Assembly (NCBI GenBank): GCA_031370625.1
Contig: JANMQR010000314.1
Span: 1-64,000 of the forward strand
DNA from: UKL13-2 sp031370625
GTDB lineage: Bacteria; Pseudomonadota; Gammaproteobacteria; Burkholderiales; Usitatibacteraceae
Direction: 5' to 3'
Length of the DNA: 64,000 nt
A program made the translations under genes and the position numbers. The first letter of the stretch is position 1. Each line of letters opens with the position of its first letter. Under the pieces are notes generated by a model that was given only the letters and a program-made list of their open reading frames with translations, ran no database searches and was not told the origin of the DNA. Shown in pieces: positions 63,158 through 64,000 of the stretch.

Positions 63158-64000
63158 ATGTCCACCGTTTCCAATCCCATGACCGATGGCTTGGGCCGCG
63201 CAAATCGCGAACCCAAACCCGGATTTATCAACATCGGTACTAAAAGTAATTTATCTGAATCGAATGACTCGGGCGTCTCTTGGGCCGCGATTGTTGCGGG
63301 GGCCGTGGTTGCCTCAGCGTTGTCGTTGGCGCTGCTGGCACTTGGCGCCGGGCTCGGATTCTCCGCCATGTCACCGTGGTCGGGGCAAGGTGCATCCGCA
63401 TCTACGCTCGGCGCGGCCAGCATTGCGTGGCTTATCGGTATGCAGGTCGTTGCCGCCGCCTTGGGTGGGTACCTCGCAGGAAGACTTCGGACCAAATGGG
63501 CCGGCGTACACACCGATGAAGTATTTTTTCGTGACACAGCGCACGGATTTTTGGTCTGGGCAGTCGGGCTCGTGATCACCGCCTCAATGCTCGCATCGGC
63601 GGCGTCTATGTTGGCGGGCGGCGTGGCAAAAGCAGGCACTGCCGTGGTCGGCGCAAGCGCGGGTGGAATGGCCGCAGGTATCGGTGGCATGGCAACAAAC
63701 GCTAACCCTGGGAGTAGCGTTAGTGCCGCGGCCGGAAATTACTTTGTTGATGCGCTATTCAGAGCTGACCGTGCAGGTGCAGCGTCAGGCACAGCTGTTT
63801 CAGCGCCAGCGTTCGCGGATGACGGCGCAACTCGTGGCGAGGTGCTGCGCATAATTTCAAACGGTGTAGATGAAATGCCAGCAAGTGACAAAGCCTATTT
63901 GTCGCAGCTGATCGCGGCAAAAACCGGCATCACACCCGCCGACGCCGAGAAGCGGGTAAATGATTTGATCACGCAAATTAAATCAAAAGAACTTGCCGCA
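63158..64000 (+). CDS. Membrane protein with glycine-zipper region (3' end off window)
   Basis: The ATG at 63158 follows AGGAG (8-base spacing) and the frame is open to the edge (281 codons). Three hydrophobic stretches: WAAIVAGAVVASALSLALLAL (~43-63), GAASIAWLIGMQVVAAALGG (~85-104) and GFLVWAVGLVITASMLASAA (~130-150). A Gly/Ala zipper (GASAGGMAAGIGGM) comes next and then a soluble C-terminal part (ADDGATRGEVLRIIS). Several bacterial stress-cluster membrane proteins look like this; no function is known. The C-terminus lies beyond the window. Confidence 0.8.
   Translation, partial: MSTVSNPMTDGLGRANREPKPGFINIGTKSNLSESNDSGVSWAAIVAGAVVASALSLALLALGAGLGFSAMSPWSGQGASASTLGAASIAWLIGMQVVAAALGGYLAGRLRTKWAGVHTDEVFFRDTAHGFLVWAVGLVITASMLASAASMLAGGVAKAGTAVVGASAGGMAAGIGGMATNANPGSSVSAAAGNYFVDALFRADRAGAASGTAVSAPAFADDGATRGEVLRIISNGVDEMPASDKAYLSQLIAAKTGITPADAEKRVNDLITQIKSKELAA

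Noticed and set aside
63016..63690. 224-codon minus frame over the last membrane protein
   Set aside because: The plus frame has a good ribosome site, three membrane segments and stays open to the edge; the minus frame is a Pro/Ala-rich shadow.

Overview
The window looks like chromosome of a Gram-negative betaproteobacterium, probably order Burkholderiales. The grounds are OmpA and other outer-membrane proteins, Tat and Sec signals, a periplasmic aldehyde oxidoreductase set (PaoABC), a bacteriophytochrome, and many DUF11-type surface modules. The genus cannot be fixed from the sequence alone. No phage, plasmid, CRISPR array or rRNA was seen.

Layout. (1) 1-18657, minus strand: a tightly packed gene set of more than 18 kb encoding exported repeat proteins. 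It has a 196-aa secreted protein, a 1002-aa DUF11-type protein, a ~2370-aa protein ending in a probable outer-membrane beta-barrel, and a giant protein of at least 2596 codons. The giant has about 18 tandem ~400-bp modules and runs off the left edge. (2) 18972-19382: a tRNA-Ser(CGA) gene with a good promoter, followed by a dense nest of hairpins built from inverted and direct copies of the tRNA 3' end. (3) 19404-35000: envelope and stress genes. These are OmpA, a small lmo0937-type membrane protein, a 3069-aa cyclic beta-1,2-glucan synthase, a Crp/Fnr regulator, CsbD, a semialdehyde dehydrogenase, a PPOX-fold stress protein and a glycine-rich stress protein. (4) 34904-43021: a PLD-family lipoprotein with a downstream secreted protein, a flavodoxin-like reductase, and the paoABC operon. 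(5) 43415-45416: a DnaQ-like exonuclease fused to a UvrC-type GIY-YIG module, then a 153-bp MITE-like element with perfect terminal inverted repeats and a TAAA target duplication. (6) 45772-53019: a light-sensing operon of heme oxygenase, bacteriophytochrome, response regulator, a hybrid kinase whose N-terminal receiver has lost its phospho-acceptor, and an orphan kinase-like protein. (7) 53020-64000: two palindromic dispersed repeats, then a run of small exported, membrane or stress proteins (CHRD, EF-hand, PRC-barrel, L,D-transpeptidase, low-complexity), plus an antiporter, a BrkB-family protein, SpeD, a SemiSWEET-like protein and a transglutaminase.

How the parts fit. Regions 1, 3 and 7 point to a cell that invests heavily in its envelope: surface repeat proteins, osmo-protective periplasmic glucans, OmpA, and several short stress proteins. 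Region 6 is a self-contained red/far-red signalling unit. It makes its own biliverdin chromophore (bphO), senses light (bphP), and passes the signal to a response regulator and a second hybrid kinase. Translational coupling holds its first four genes together. The most novel-looking items are the giant surface-protein operon (with phased T-tracts in its leader), the phytochrome operon with a pseudo-receiver hybrid kinase, the tRNA-derived hairpin nest and the MITE.
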